Below, one piece after another: positions 22,925-34,114 of a stretch of DNA of 64,000 bases (positions are counted from its first letter, which is position 1; each line of letters begins with the position of its first letter). Under the pieces are notes generated by a model. It worked only from the letters and a program-made list of their open reading frames with translations. It was not told where the DNA came from and searched no databases. Both the position numbers and the translations under genes were made by a program. Source of the DNA: Schistocephalus solidus (Eukaryota > Platyhelminthes > Cestoda > Diphyllobothriidea > Diphyllobothriidae). The stretch spans positions 154,742 through 218,741 of the forward strand of contig WEDG01000438.1 of the NCBI GenBank assembly GCA_017591395.1, given 5' to 3'.

Positions 22925-23060
22925 TAAGAAAACCTGGCTGTCCTTGGTGGCGTTCGAAACCACGACAGCAAGCGCAAGGCTTGTTTACAGCCAAAACCCT
23001 AACCGCCTGAGCTACGAGGTCCCAACCGGGAGCCATGAGTTGAATCACATTTGCGCCCAG
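22925..23060 (-). repeat. tRNA-derived SINE head, left arm of an inverted pair
   Basis: On the minus strand tagctcaggcgg is an exact pol III A box, and ggtttcgaacg, about 50 bases later, is a B box with one change. The sequence ggctgtaaacaagcc between them could form an anticodon-like stem, but the variable region and acceptor do not make a proper cloverleaf. It is the mirror image of the next feature. Confidence 0.6.
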
Positions 23061-23119
23061 TTACACACTTGCTCGGCAGAATTCCAAACATTAAGGTAGG
23101 CTGGGTAAATAACGTGATC

Positions 23120-23400
23120 CAAACGTGATTCAACGCACGGCTCCCAGTTGGGGCCCCATAGCTCATATGGTAAGAGCGTTGGCTGTACCCAAGCCATGCA
23201 CTTGCTGTCGTGGGTTCGAATCCCACTGACGCCGCCCAGATTTAACAATTTGGTCAAAGCTGCGAAAACGCTTATTTAACCCACTTGTCTCATATTTTCT
23301 ACAATTCATTTCCCAAACGATTTTGCTGTAAAGTGATGACGAAAATGACTTAGTTAAGTAAGTCAGATAAGTTAGCAAATCTGTAAGTAGGTTGGGTGCA
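23120..23400 (+). repeat. tRNA-derived SINE, right arm of an inverted pair
   Basis: The head tagctcatatggtaagagc, then ggctgtacccaagcc, then a perfect B box gggttcgaatccc occupies about 23,158-23,225. The preceding phrase gattcaacgcacggctccca is the inverse of gggagccatgagttgaatc at 23,029-23,047. The two SINE copies therefore face away from each other around a roughly 75-base centre. The acceptor stem pairs poorly, so a working tRNA is unlikely. Confidence 0.6.
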
Positions 23401-23404
23401 TTGT

Positions 23405-25525
23405 ACATTAATTGTTTAGGAAATCGTGTTTGGGGAGTCAGCTTACTATATCAGAATTTGTGGATTCCATACGCTGCAGTAGGCTGGGCGGGTAACTTGG
23501 TCCAAATTTTATTCAACACATGACCTCAGATGCTGTCATGAAACTGATCGGTTGAATAATTAGGACCTTTCACCAAGTGGTGAGACAGAGTTGACTGTCA
23601 GAGGAATCCTCTGGCATGAGGTTGTCGAGGCGGCGTCTTGGTGGCCTAAGAAGCAGGCCGTAAGAAACTCTCGAGGGCGGAGTTATTCACTTCATACTAC
23701 TCACACCGGAAAACCTTAAAGGCTTTGTTGCTGAAAGCTTAGGAATGCGAAAAATCGTCAAAACTACGTCGGTTTCATCAGCAAAATCATAGACTATGTT
23801 CCTGGATTCCTTGACATCCTAACAAGCTGACGCCGACCATAAGTACGTTCTCTGCATACCTCGCGCACTGATATCCGTAGTGGAAAATTTCAACTGATTG
23901 GCTTTTAGCATTATTTACAGTGCACACATCTGGTTAGAATCGCACTAACGAGTTTTCTGGAGGCTGGAGAATGCAACACACAAACACACACACATACATA
24001 TATGTACTTAATATTCCATGCTAACAGTCTTGCACATGCAAAATACCAGTCAGTTGTCCCATTAACGACTTCGAATATTCATATCGACTAGCATAATAGA
24101 CCGAGAGAGAGAGGGGGGTGGGGAAGGAAGGGAGGGAATTTAGCATGTACCCTTTACCTGCCAGGTATGACGCAAGAGAGCGTGCTTTGAGGCGCGGTCT
24201 ATTTCATGGACTGAAAATCGCACCCACCACAGCCGCACAGGGTGGACCTTCGGCCCTGATCATGTCTCACAACGGGCTATTACCCGTCGCTCCACGAGGT
24301 CTTGATGAGCAGGACGGTCAGACCGCGGTAAGGAGCTACACTGTCTGACAAAAGATAACTTCGGTAGTCGGTTCATCCTTTCAAGGTGAGTGAATTTGCG
24401 TTAAAGTGGGTTTGGTTTCGAACACACACTAGCCGTGCCGCCGTATGCGTAGATAGCGGTTTTATGCTGGGTCAGCTAGTGCACGCTAACTGATCATCAT
24501 CCGTCCACTGGACCTTGTTTGGCCAGTGAATCACAACAGGCGTGAAACGAGAGTGGGCCATATTGTGCCAATTTTCTTAGGCATCATTAAACTCGTGTGT
24601 CAGTCATCTACCTTCTTCCCACTGTACTCTCCTTCCGCAGTAGAAGTAGTAACTTTCAAATCCTGTGAGGACAGTTTACGTATTCGATCCCTGGCAAATC
24701 AGGTCAATAAGGTTTTTTGTGAATCAATCCGTCAGTTGGGAGAAGCTAGGAAAAGATGGCGTAAATCGACTCGGCTTATCAACCCTGATCGGCTGACCGG
24801 GGCTGCTTGGGTTCCCAGTAATTTTAATCCATTTCTTCTCTATGAGAGTAAATCATTCGTTCTGAAACCCAAAGTAGAGTATACGCCAGTAGTTATTGCA
24901 GCCGTTGAGCCAGGTGTTCGCATCGAGAGGATGGAAGTTTAAAAGTCAAGTCCTCGGCGCATGTAATCTTCCAGTTGTATTTTGGCTCTACTAAATGGCT
25001 GGTGAATGACAACTGTTGCCCCGTCTTATTGGCCAATTTTCGCATCCCAACAAGTATTCAGCCAATCCGAACTAAATGCCAGATATTGAAAAAAGAGCAT
25101 ACCCATCCCAGCATAACCTGTGGAGTGCAGTCTCCAGGGTGGACAGGGGAAAAAGACAGCAGCGAGATTTTCTGCTTCGGTGCAATTCACTTCCCGTTGG
25201 GAAAAGAGATATCTCCTAAACGACTGCAGTGGGAAGTGAGAAAGTAGAATACTGACAAAAAGCCCGCCAAAACGACCAAAGAGCAATGACGGATAACGGA
25301 AACTCATAGTAGAAAAACAAGCGCATCGAGTCCCTTTTTGCACCAATAATACAGAAAAAACACACTGCAAAGCACTGTGCTGTAGTCACAGCTCGAAAAA
25401 AATAATTACGCAAATAGCGCACGCACGATAGTTTTTGTCGCGGAACAGACACCGTCGAGTTGTTGAGACGAAATCAGATCCCAATAGCTTGTCGTTGATT
25501 GGGAAATTCTGGAATGCTAGAAAAT
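23405..25525. other. Intron or intergenic stretch with one unexplained open frame
   Basis: A SINE-body phrase (gtaggctgggcgggtaactt) lies near 23,480 and a CA-rich simple repeat at 23,974-24,002. A plus-strand frame at 24,526-24,942 (138 codons) contains an acceptor-like ttccttccgcag near 24,640. After it comes VEVVTFKSCEDSLRIRSLANQ, then a basic stretch with EARKRWRKSTRL. I recognise no family; it might be an exon of an unrelated gene, transposon debris or chance. Confidence 0.35.
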
Positions 25526-25529
25526 GGTA

Positions 25530-26114
25530 CAGTCGACCCTAGGCATTCACGGTGGTTTGGGACCACAGCTTGCCCTGAATACTTAGGAGCCCTCTAAAGT
25601 ACCAATTTTAATTTTGAAACACCAATTATACCTTAAAATATCATCCTTGAAGACTCTCATATTATCTTAGTAATATAACAACAGTATGACTTACAGCTTC
25701 GCGCGAAATCATCTACAATTGTTACTCTGAGCAAGGCAAAACAGTCACGTTACCCTTGTGTACTCTTTTTATGGCTGTTTTGTTGTTTATTTTAATAATC
25801 TTAGAGAAGGCTGCCCCCCGATCGCGTTGGACGTCTCACCAACAGGTCACGGCTTCGAGCCTAAGAGGTTGCCGAAACCCGGGGGCGGGTATGGCTGCGT
25901 GATGACGGTTAATATGCCACAGATGGCCATCGCACTCTCCACTGTCTTTGTCTGTAATGCTTTTCGGTATTTATATAAATATTACTATTTGAAAATGGGC
26001 AAATATTGTTTTTGTCCTGAAGTATTTATTCACGAAAATAAACGGAAATAATAAGCGAATATTTTAGATATCCTTTATAAAAAAATCCGCGAATACACGG
26101 GGACAATTGGACTT
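25530..26114. mobile_element. pogo/Tigger-like MITE
   Basis: The left end CAGTCGACCCTAGGCATTCA and the right end (whose inverse reads AAGTCCAATTGTCCCCGTGT then ATTCGCGG) are imperfect terminal inverted repeats. TA lies on both outer sides (25,528-25,529 and 26,115-26,116). The sense of the ends, with cgcgaat and ccgcgaa phrases, resembles pogo/Tigger-type elements. It is about 585 bp with no transposase. The plus frame at 25,758-26,051 is not recognised. Confidence 0.55.
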
Positions 26115-26329
26115 TACTATCGCATAGACTGCCAAGATAGCATCCTTCATCGTGCACTGACAGAGTTCATCTTCTACTGCCTAACTGAAGATAACAAAGG
26201 TGACGTCAGCCAAAAACACTATCGAAACATTTGCGCAAGGTGGTTTTGCGACCCCCTAAGTTCGGCGGGCGTATTTACATGTACACGGTTCGGCTGCGAT
26301 CATAACCGATCTAGCGGGTCTTCATGATG

Positions 26330-26880
26330 TCACCGACTGCATTTCTAGACAAGTGACGATCCGCGATAGCGGATCGGGACAGCTCGGCCCATAACCCCCG
26401 CCAGCGATGGAGACTGAATTAAGAGGGTTCATCAGTCACTTCCATGTCTTGAAAAATTGTGTCAATCCAGGTTTTGAGTTAGCCCGCTCTTCAACGCCTC
26501 AAATTGGGTAAATGAGCCGGATCGAGACAGCAACACTGGACTTGTGAGGCGCACGGCAAAGAAAGTGGCCAAATCAATTTAGTCGCCTTCCTTGGATGGC
26601 CTGAGATATCCTAGTGATTGTGGCGCATCAAACTAGGACTATCAAATTTGAGACGAATTCCGTGCACTTTACTCGATGAGTATTCCTCAAACAGTGGTAG
26701 TCAAAGGCCTCCACTTTCCGGTCATTTTCTACGCGCACACTAAAATTTACAACCACAGAGAAGGGCTGACCGGACGGATGCTCCAAACAGGCAAATCTTC
26801 GTGGCAATGGAGATGTCGCGACGGGTCTATGTAGAGCATGAATCAAGATCACATCGTCATTCATGTACAGGCGAAAGTTG
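26330..26880 (-). pseudogene. LINE reverse-transcriptase C-terminal fragment, copy A
   Basis: Minus-strand pieces give RPVATSPLPRRFACLEHPSG, then VVVNFSVRVENDRKVEAFDY, then HCLRNTHRVKCTEFVSN. These correspond by position to the stretch IQRDISIATNVRVYCASV ... MEDELKLEIFDHPCLRTIL ... KYINSLSNETVRIRC of the copy at 52-53 kb. The nucleotide phrase cacttccatgtcttg is shared with it. Frames are broken, so this is an old insertion. The palm motifs are not included. Confidence 0.6.
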
Positions 26881-26889
26881 ACGTATTAT

Positions 26890-28255
26890 CGAGGCGGGTT
26901 CAATCAGGTGTGATCACTGTTGAACCAGATACAATAGAGTGGAAGGTTACTTTTCCATCGACAAGTCTCGAAGCGGGCTGCGCAACTCCTGGGCCAGACT
27001 AAAACGGCGGCGTGTCGCTTTATGAAATCAATTACTCGGGTTCATCTGAGCTCAGGTGAGTCCTTACGTACTTCCATACACCCGCCTCAAACTGACCACT
27101 GGTACTTGGAATAGGGGAGAGAGGGAGTGAAATTAATACAGCTTCATTTCAACACTAAGTTCCCTCATGATTATGCCATTAATTAAAGCCAAACCGTTCT
27201 GACTTTCATTGAAGCGTCATAATTCCATTCGCCGGATGATGCCATTGCCCTTACAAGCTCCTTTTCTAGCTAAGCGCCTGGGCACAGCCAATAAGGGAAG
27301 CAGTATAATAGCCTGCAATGCAACATACCAAGGAATCTTCTAGTTAACAAAGCTCTGTTTTAAGGAATCAGTCTGTTGTTGCCGCAGGACTTCTAATCAG
27401 TAAGATCGGCGAAACAGTTGTGTCTGGATTTTTTGCTAGAGCCTGTGCTATCAGGATGGTAAATGAGTACGCGTGAATTTCGTATTTGCAACAGTCCACC
27501 ACAGAACTATAAAATGCCTATTGTTTGACTGATTTATAGATCATGAGGAAATACATTTACCATGAGATACACGTTCGAATCCGAGCCCAAAGAAGTCATT
27601 ACACAACCTACGGTATGAGAATCTTACGTAGTGTCGGGTAATCTTCGATAAACATTTTCAGTAGTTGGGGCACTAAGACAGACTAATGGATCCGCCTTGC
27701 AATGAATGCCCCGAACTCAATAACAATTATCAAGACTACTTAAACAGCTAAAGCAGACACCCATGTGTTTTTGAGGAGACCCTATAGAAATCAAAGCGCT
27801 AACAGCAAATAAACACACTCAGGGTCTGTGTAGTGGAACGAAATTTACCGTCAGGTACATATGCAACGGAGACAAATTCCACGAAAATGTTACTCTCACC
27901 ACTAGACTCCCACTATGTAAATACTGGCGCCGACAGTCATTTGCGATTTGTCTCCTTAAGAAACAACGTGACTCAGGACCGATAACTTAGTTCGATGTAC
28001 TCCTGTAGCGGAAGTTGATTAAAGCACGAGTAAGTAGTGAAGCAGTGGGACGGTGTAAACAAGCACTGAGTTAGCGGAGTCGGAATAAGTCAGTCGGTAC
28101 AATTATGACAAAAGAGATGAAAGTGAAATGAATGGAAAACTTATTTCACTTGTTTGTGAATTCGACAAGAATGCGGCTTTAGGCATGTCAGGCAAATACC
28201 TAAGTCGTACGCCGGGATTGATTGATACAGAATAGTTTCGGGGTTATTCTGTCTT
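26890..28255. other. Intron or intergenic, no feature seen
   Basis: No exon, repeat or regulatory feature that I can support. Confidence 0.35.
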
Positions 28256-28269
28256 CATTCATCCCTACC

Positions 28270-28659
28270 GGCAGTTCGACCGTCGATTTCGACGATGTCC
28301 ACCGTATGCTCCATGGAAGGGTGGAGCAGGGACGGTGACTTGCGCGTGAATTAGTTTTAAGTGATAGTAGCCTTGCGCTGCAGCTACCGCACTCTCTCCT
28401 CCTCCCCCACCTGAGCCCGGTGTCAAGACAGAGTCAAGAAGACCGGAGATGGGAGAGGGCGCAGGTGGCTGGCGCGGCCGGAGCCGCCCTGGGCGTGCCA
28501 CCACACCTGGCTCGGATCCCACGGAGTGGGAGTGCCATAAAGGCCACATTAAGAAGGAGCCATTGCAACCTGACTCTCAGTCCGCTAGTCAGCCACTCCA
28601 CACAAAACACACATTGGGCTGACCACGCGGTCCGAGTTATCCCGTCAGTTGGCGACCTT
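28270..28659. mobile_element. 390-bp retroposed insertion with 13-bp target site duplication
   Basis: The segment is bounded by a perfect direct repeat ATTCATCCCTACC at 28,257-28,269 and 28,660-28,672. Its content is nearly identical to 17,440-17,835 in the tandem array beside the LINE finger ORF, in the same orientation relative to this strand. A 13-bp duplication is typical of target-primed retrotransposition. The simplest reading is a 5'-truncated LINE or a SINE using the LINE 3' end, inserted in minus orientation; a poly(A) tail is not seen. The frames across it are shadows. Confidence 0.75.
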
Positions 28660-28674
28660 ATTCATCCCTACCAT

Positions 28675-30890
28675 AAACCTGGTGGCGGTCAGTGTTATCG
28701 TTGACTGAATGAAGGGAGAAGAAGACCAAAACAGTCCTGTATTGAGCTACCCGCATGCTTTGTTGCCCGCCACCCCCCTCCCCTCCCACTGCGCGCTTCT
28801 CTATTATACCAACAATAAAAGGGTATGCTGGTCACTCGTTTAGAATTTTAAAAACCTGTAAATAAAGGCGTAAAAAAAAAAACAAATAAGAAATAAGGAA
28901 GCACTTTTTTCCGTGGGTGTACGGGAACAATAAAAAGTACACTGATTTGCAAAAATCTGCAATAAAACATTGGCATGTAATAGTCATGATGAAATACAAT
29001 GCCTGGTGAAAATTTCGAGCTTGGAAAGAACCCTTATCTTCTATACACAATGCACTTGAACTCATGTAATACATTCAGCTTTTCACGATTTATACATTAA
29101 GAGTCAGTAAAGTGTGCACCTGAAAATAGGTGAAATTAAACAGTTACGGGTTTCTGGATTAGCCTCATGAAATACACCAGACTTTCCTGCAATGATCTAC
29201 GAGTTGGCGGATCGCCCTCAGAGGAACAGGTATCGGAGCTATGTGCACACCGAGTAATTGTGAGGCCGTACGACGGTATAAAAAGGCCAACTTCAAAGCT
29301 TTAAACTCCCTGCTTAAAAAGAAGACGTACTTAAGGTTGTATATAGAAGCATTTCGGATGCCGATCATTGAAAAGAATAAGATATTCACAAAAAGATATT
29401 TCAAAAAACCACTTTAAATGAAATTGTGGTAATTTTTGAGAGTTAGAATTTGGAATCCAGTATTCTGCAGGACTTTAAAAAGTCCCATTAGCCATAGGCA
29501 CTTCGACGTTAAGTCGAATATTCATTGCGATCACAAGGTCGTAATGAGGGGTTTTGAGCCCTTTAAAAAGGTCAAAAGTAATGTACGCCAGTTAGTAGTC
29601 CAATCACATTTGCATTTTTCGATACCTAAAACTGACGATGGGGATTTCCGCAAACACCAAGTAAGCCCCCTGCAGAATATCCACGCCTCGAAGGAGGCCA
29701 CGACGATTGGACAGGTAGACGTATCCGAACGGTGGTCCTTTTCAACACTGAAGAGGGCAGCAGTACCAGCTCCCCAAGAAAGCGATACTTTGATTGCACT
29801 AAATAACTGCGAAACGGCAACCGAAATTGCACTCTCTGGTCCTCAAGTTCACGAATGCTGGGCACCAGGAACCTAAAACTCACGAAAAAAACCAAGCCTC
29901 CCTAGATGAGAATGCTCCGCTTTCTTCGGATAAGGAATGAAATGCGAGACGGCGGGATCTATCGACCACGTTGAAGAGCTGGCTGCAAACCGCCGGTGTT
30001 AGCGCTTTATTAAGGTAGAAAGTTAGCTCGTAGTATTGAACAGAGAATGAGGCGGCAGAAGCATAGGTAGCTAGGCATTATTACTGATGGGGTGCGCGGC
30101 GTAACACATGCGTCCGGATCGCGCCAATGGCCGGTGAGATGGATTGCGTAGGGTAGACGCTGAGAAGCGCTTTCCTTCTCAAACGAAAACAGCACCAAAA
30201 GGGGACTTTGCGAAAACTGGTGGTTAGTCGGAGGCCAGATACGTATAAGGAGTAAGTGCGACCGTCTATCAGGGCTAGGCCGCGTCAACGCACTGCCTAC
30301 GCCTGTGACATTTCAACCACGTAAGCGTGACCAAATTGAAACGGATGCGTGGTGAGGAAAGCAAAACAGCAGTCGCGTGAGAATGAGGCATCCGTTGGGG
30401 GAAATAAGTGGCAGGGAAAAGGTGCAACAAGCAGGCGTTTTGCATTAATTTGCATTTTGAACTGCTGCGCACTTGCGGGGGGGGCGTTAGTTATGCGAGT
30501 CACTTGGAAAAATGAGTCCAAAACGGAAAATTTAAAAATCTAGACTGAGATTCCAAGAGCATAGCCCATGTGGTAAGATACCAAGCACTACTCAGTTAAA
30601 GTGGGAAGTAGAGTCGGCAGAAAGAGCTTCACCAGTTTTGGCTGGGATTTAAACCATCAGACGAAAATCGAATCCCTCTTGTCATCCCTTTTCCCCGTGA
30701 GAAGGACTCCTGCATCCTACAGCCTGCTACGATAATTGAACGTAACTCCTGTACCCAGAAGAAAGGAAAGAATGGGTCTCTGAAAAACAATACCGAAGAC
30801 ACCTTAATTACGTCTTTCGAGAGCGGCAGCAGATATGTACTAGTGAATACAGAGTTATTGGTTGGTGGGACGGGAAGGAGGGAGGGAGCG
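28675..30890. other. Intron or intergenic stretch with unexplained frames
   Basis: A plus frame at 29,436-29,876 (146 codons) and minus frames near 30,010-30,520 are the longest; none shows a motif. A weak SINE-like signal (atagcccatgtggtaag near 30,561 and gggatttaaacc near 30,644) may be a diverged tRNA-type head. If 30,892 is the true end of the MTSS gene, this region is its 3' flank. Confidence 0.3.
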
Positions 30891-30891
30891 A

Positions 30892-31400
30892 TCAACGACG
30901 GTGTCGAGAACTCAATGATTTGCTCCCAAATCGACTAAGAGAGGAGTGTCGGTGGGGTACAGGGGGTGGAAGACCACGAAGGTTCGTTGTTGAGGATGAC
31001 TCTGCGGTCCAGTTCGGATGGAGAAAAAGGGAGTAAGAGGAGGAGAGGATAGCAGTGCCATCTGTGGCAATTCCAGCACCTAGTCCTTCCATGTGTACGC
31101 TAATGGGAGTGAGACAAGACTCAGAACCGAATTTGGGTTTTGGTGGGGGCAGAGGAGAGGGTGGTGGTGGTGGTGGTGGTGGTGGCAACACCTTCGCTGC
31201 AGAAACGCAAACGTCCAAAGTACTGCTATTAGCAGTATTGAGTGCAGAATTGGGGATGGGCCAAAATACTAAATCAGATCCGCATTCGGGGGCAGGGTCA
31301 TATCTACTTTTGGTGTGATCCTTAGCCGAGGCAAGCACCCTGTTTAGACTTGATGTACTACTGCCGCTGTCAATGAAGGCCTGAGAAATTGTGCGCAGTT
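30892..31400 (-). CDS. MTSS1: MTSS-type gene, exon 6 (poly-Pro region; probable last exon)
   Basis: The acceptor tgtttgtgtatgtttag (exon start 31,400) joins in phase 1 to the previous exon, G plus AA giving Glu, so DRMVA continues as ELRTISQAFIDSG. The 168 codons are open to TGA at 30,894-30,892 and include a run of nine prolines from (GGT)n at 31,160-31,184, PPPKPKFG, LRGLPPPVPHRHSS and a basic end, SRHRR. Proline runs of this kind bind SH3, EVH1 or profilin in cytoskeletal proteins. The summed visible length (about 795 residues plus a missing N-terminus of about 50) is close to vertebrate MTSS1, which favours a terminal exon. However, the WH2 actin-binding motif that ends vertebrate MTSS1 is not visible. 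Only weak internal donors in phase 1 would allow splicing on to 15.8 kb. Confidence 0.65.
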
Positions 31401-31407
31401 CTAAACA

Positions 31408-31443
31408 TACACAAACACACTCACACACGCACACACACACACC
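31408..31443. repeat. (CA)n microsatellite next to exon 6 acceptor
   Basis: An interrupted CA/GT tract lies immediately intronic to the exon 6 acceptor. On the transcribed strand it is GT-rich and forms part of the pyrimidine/GT tract before the splice site. Confidence 0.7.
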
Positions 31444-32116
31444 ACGCGGATGAAGAGGTGCACATAACCGGAGATTTTATTGTAACGGTTAGGCGTGGCC
31501 AGAGATAGAGGAAATTATTTGACAGTTTGAAGCGAAACAGTTTCCGAGATGCGGGAGGGGTTAAATGCGCGTTCAGGTAGTTGCAAAAACCAGCACACAC
31601 AAACACACACAAAAATGAATGCAGCAGCGTATAAATGCAGGAATTTTCCGGTAAATGGTGGCAATGTGGGAAGGGAGGTGAAAAAAGGGATTGAGGGCAG
31701 ATCAGAAGTCGAATCACGACAACATAAATTAGGGAATTGTGATATCTGAACAGGGCTTGATGGCGGACCAAATAAGCTTTTCGTTAATTTTAAGCCCTCT
31801 ACAGAAAATATATTAAATAACGGACTAAGGGAATTGTTATCACTCACCTGATTGCAGGCAGCACACTAACTCAGGTCGGCCTAGTAAGTTTACCTGAGGT
31901 ATCTCAGAGATAAACAGACTAGGCCAACGAATAACCCCTCTATGAGAGATGCCTATCTATGAGTACAGACAAATGAGCATGGATACAGAACTCAATAATA
32001 GGGCGGTAGGTTTCAGTTGGTTTCGAAAATACTATTTCAAACCCAATCCCAGATTTTCCTCATTTTTAGATGGGAGGTGGATACCTGGTAACATCAAGCA
32101 GGCCAAGGAGTAATTC

Positions 32117-32602
32117 TAGTTTCCCTGAGGGGTTGCATCCCAGAACCCCCTGCGAAAGGTGAAAATCAACGTAGTAAAAAGCATTTGTTTATAAGGTTAT
32201 TGTGTATATTTCAAGTTCCTATAAACGCTCCCACATTTGCATAAACATTTCCCGCACAATTGTACAGCATACACCCTTAATATTCTCTTTAATATTAGGT
32301 AAGATTCGTTGAAATTACGTAAGCACGCACAATGTTTATGTACTAAGTACACCTATGCATATTTCACTAAGGAGTTTTATGTAATAAGCAATACAGCCAT
32401 TCGCCAATAACGTTCTGGGCGAACTAACTGAGGAAACATTTACCAGGAATAAAAAGGTTCACTTTATGCTGAATTTCGCGAGCCAGCGAAAAATTCGCGC
32501 TATACATTTGCATATGCGTGCATCTGAAATTCGCGATAAAGAGAAGCCGCGAACGTCAAAGCGCAACATAGCGATAGGATACCGTATTCTGATTTCAAAT
32601 GA
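32117..32602. mobile_element. Possible pogo/Tigger-like MITE
   Basis: The left part reads gaggggttgcatcccagaac, then cccctgcgaaaggtgaaaat, a phrase typical of Tigger-type ends. The right part has repeated ttcgcgataa/cgcgaa phrases, and its inverse runs cagaatacggtatcctatcg. The two ends match each other only loosely. It lies in the intron between exons 5 and 6. It has no transposase frame. Confidence 0.4.
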
Positions 32603-32609
32603 AACATCG

Positions 32610-34110
32610 CTAACCCGTTAAACGCTGCTAATCTAGAGAGCATGGGTTTCAAACCGTGGTTTTGTTACGGAACACCCACCGGAACCGATCAAATTGCAAA
32701 ATCCAACCAGATCAGATGAAGAACTAGGTCCCGGAAATTGAGGTCCTTCGTAGGATTAAAACTCCGAGAAGTGTATCCACTCGTTAATTTTATCGTTCAG
32801 TTGCGACACAAGATGTGTGGTGGTTCTCGTAAAAGTAGTAGGGTACATCTTATTATCACTGATCTTCAAAAAAAAATGCATAGTTGGCAGGCCCCTCGTC
32901 CCGTGTCAAACAACAGGCTTGATAGTCATATCGCTGGCGAGTGCATGACACTCAGATGTTCCCGGACGGAGCTACTTGAGGTAGCCAGGCAAAGGCACCA
33001 ACGACTTTGCGATTGGCCAGTTTCAAACAAAACGGTAAATTAGAACTTTCAGCCGAAACACGCATGTGCGTACGAGCTCCAGGAACAGACGCAAGTGCAA
33101 GCCTATACCCATGTCTTGATGTGGACGGCAAGTCTGCACTCAATTAAGCTTCCTGTTTGTTGATATAATCGGACTCCTGTGGATTGATTGTAACCAGCCA
33201 TCACCTGCCGTACAACATCGGGCACTACACCCCAAATGACGTAAAATGCTGGAGTCGAGTCCGCAGTGTGAAACAAAACCAGTACGTTAGAGCATGCTTA
33301 AACGGTAGAAATCAAGCCGACTCAGGCGAACCATGCAAATTGGTCATCTTTAGAGGGATGAACGTAAAGCAGTCGCATAGAAAAATTGCTGGGACATAAG
33401 AAACACACAAGCGGCCTGCACCAACCGCTACCATTAGCCGGTAGCGCCCAGGTGGGCGGCGTTAACAAGTACGCAGGACTTTGCTGTTCGGCAACATCTC
33501 GAAACTTTCGGTAACGCAACTTGCTAAAGGTGTGCAAAGGAACCAAATGTGACGAGACATTTAAATGCATGTCTCAGTATGCATATGGTTGACCTCCCAA
33601 AGCAGGCAACGTCGTGGTGTCACATCTAAGGCAGGGGGCAAGCGTCCTGTTATCGGGCTAGTGTTCGAGTGGAGACTGCTTTTTACCGGTCGAGGGACCA
33701 AAATATGTGGGACGCAAGGCTTGGGAGTAAAATGCAGGGACAGCAATTGCGCCTACAGCCATCTTCAGTCAATCTAATCTAGTTTTTAGAGCGAAAGAAC
33801 AGGCGTGGGAAGGGGAAGAAAGACGTCGGGCAAGTCCCTTTCAGTATAATCTACTGCATGGGCAAGTCACCACTAATCCCCTGGGGACCTGTTGAGCGCA
33901 GTTGCTGTCACCGAACTGAAAATCGTGCATAAGCCAAGGAATGTGGGACACTTTAAGGAACTGCTGAAGTTTCTGGGTCCTAGACAGACCATCAGAGCCC
34001 GCTTAATGGTTGCCGTTGTCAATGGCGAACAGTGGGGCCAAAATTTAGGGCAAAGGAACGTCTATGATGGAGGCTAAGGTTAGGAAGGGAATATTAAGTG
34101 ATTTCCATGC
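32610..34110. other. MTSS intron 5, remainder
   Basis: Several 60-100-codon frames on both strands with no recognisable motif and no splice support in the right phase between exons 5 and 6. Confidence 0.4.
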
Positions 34111-34114
34111 TCAC

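Noticed and set aside
22925..23240. Two tRNA genes with good A and B boxes
   Set aside because: The acceptor stems pair poorly, one B box is mutated, the variable region does not fit and both share a SINE-like body. They are tRNA-derived SINE heads.
31160..31184. Stand-alone (GGT)n microsatellite
   Set aside because: It lies within exon 6 on the opposite strand and encodes the proline run, so it is treated as coding low complexity.
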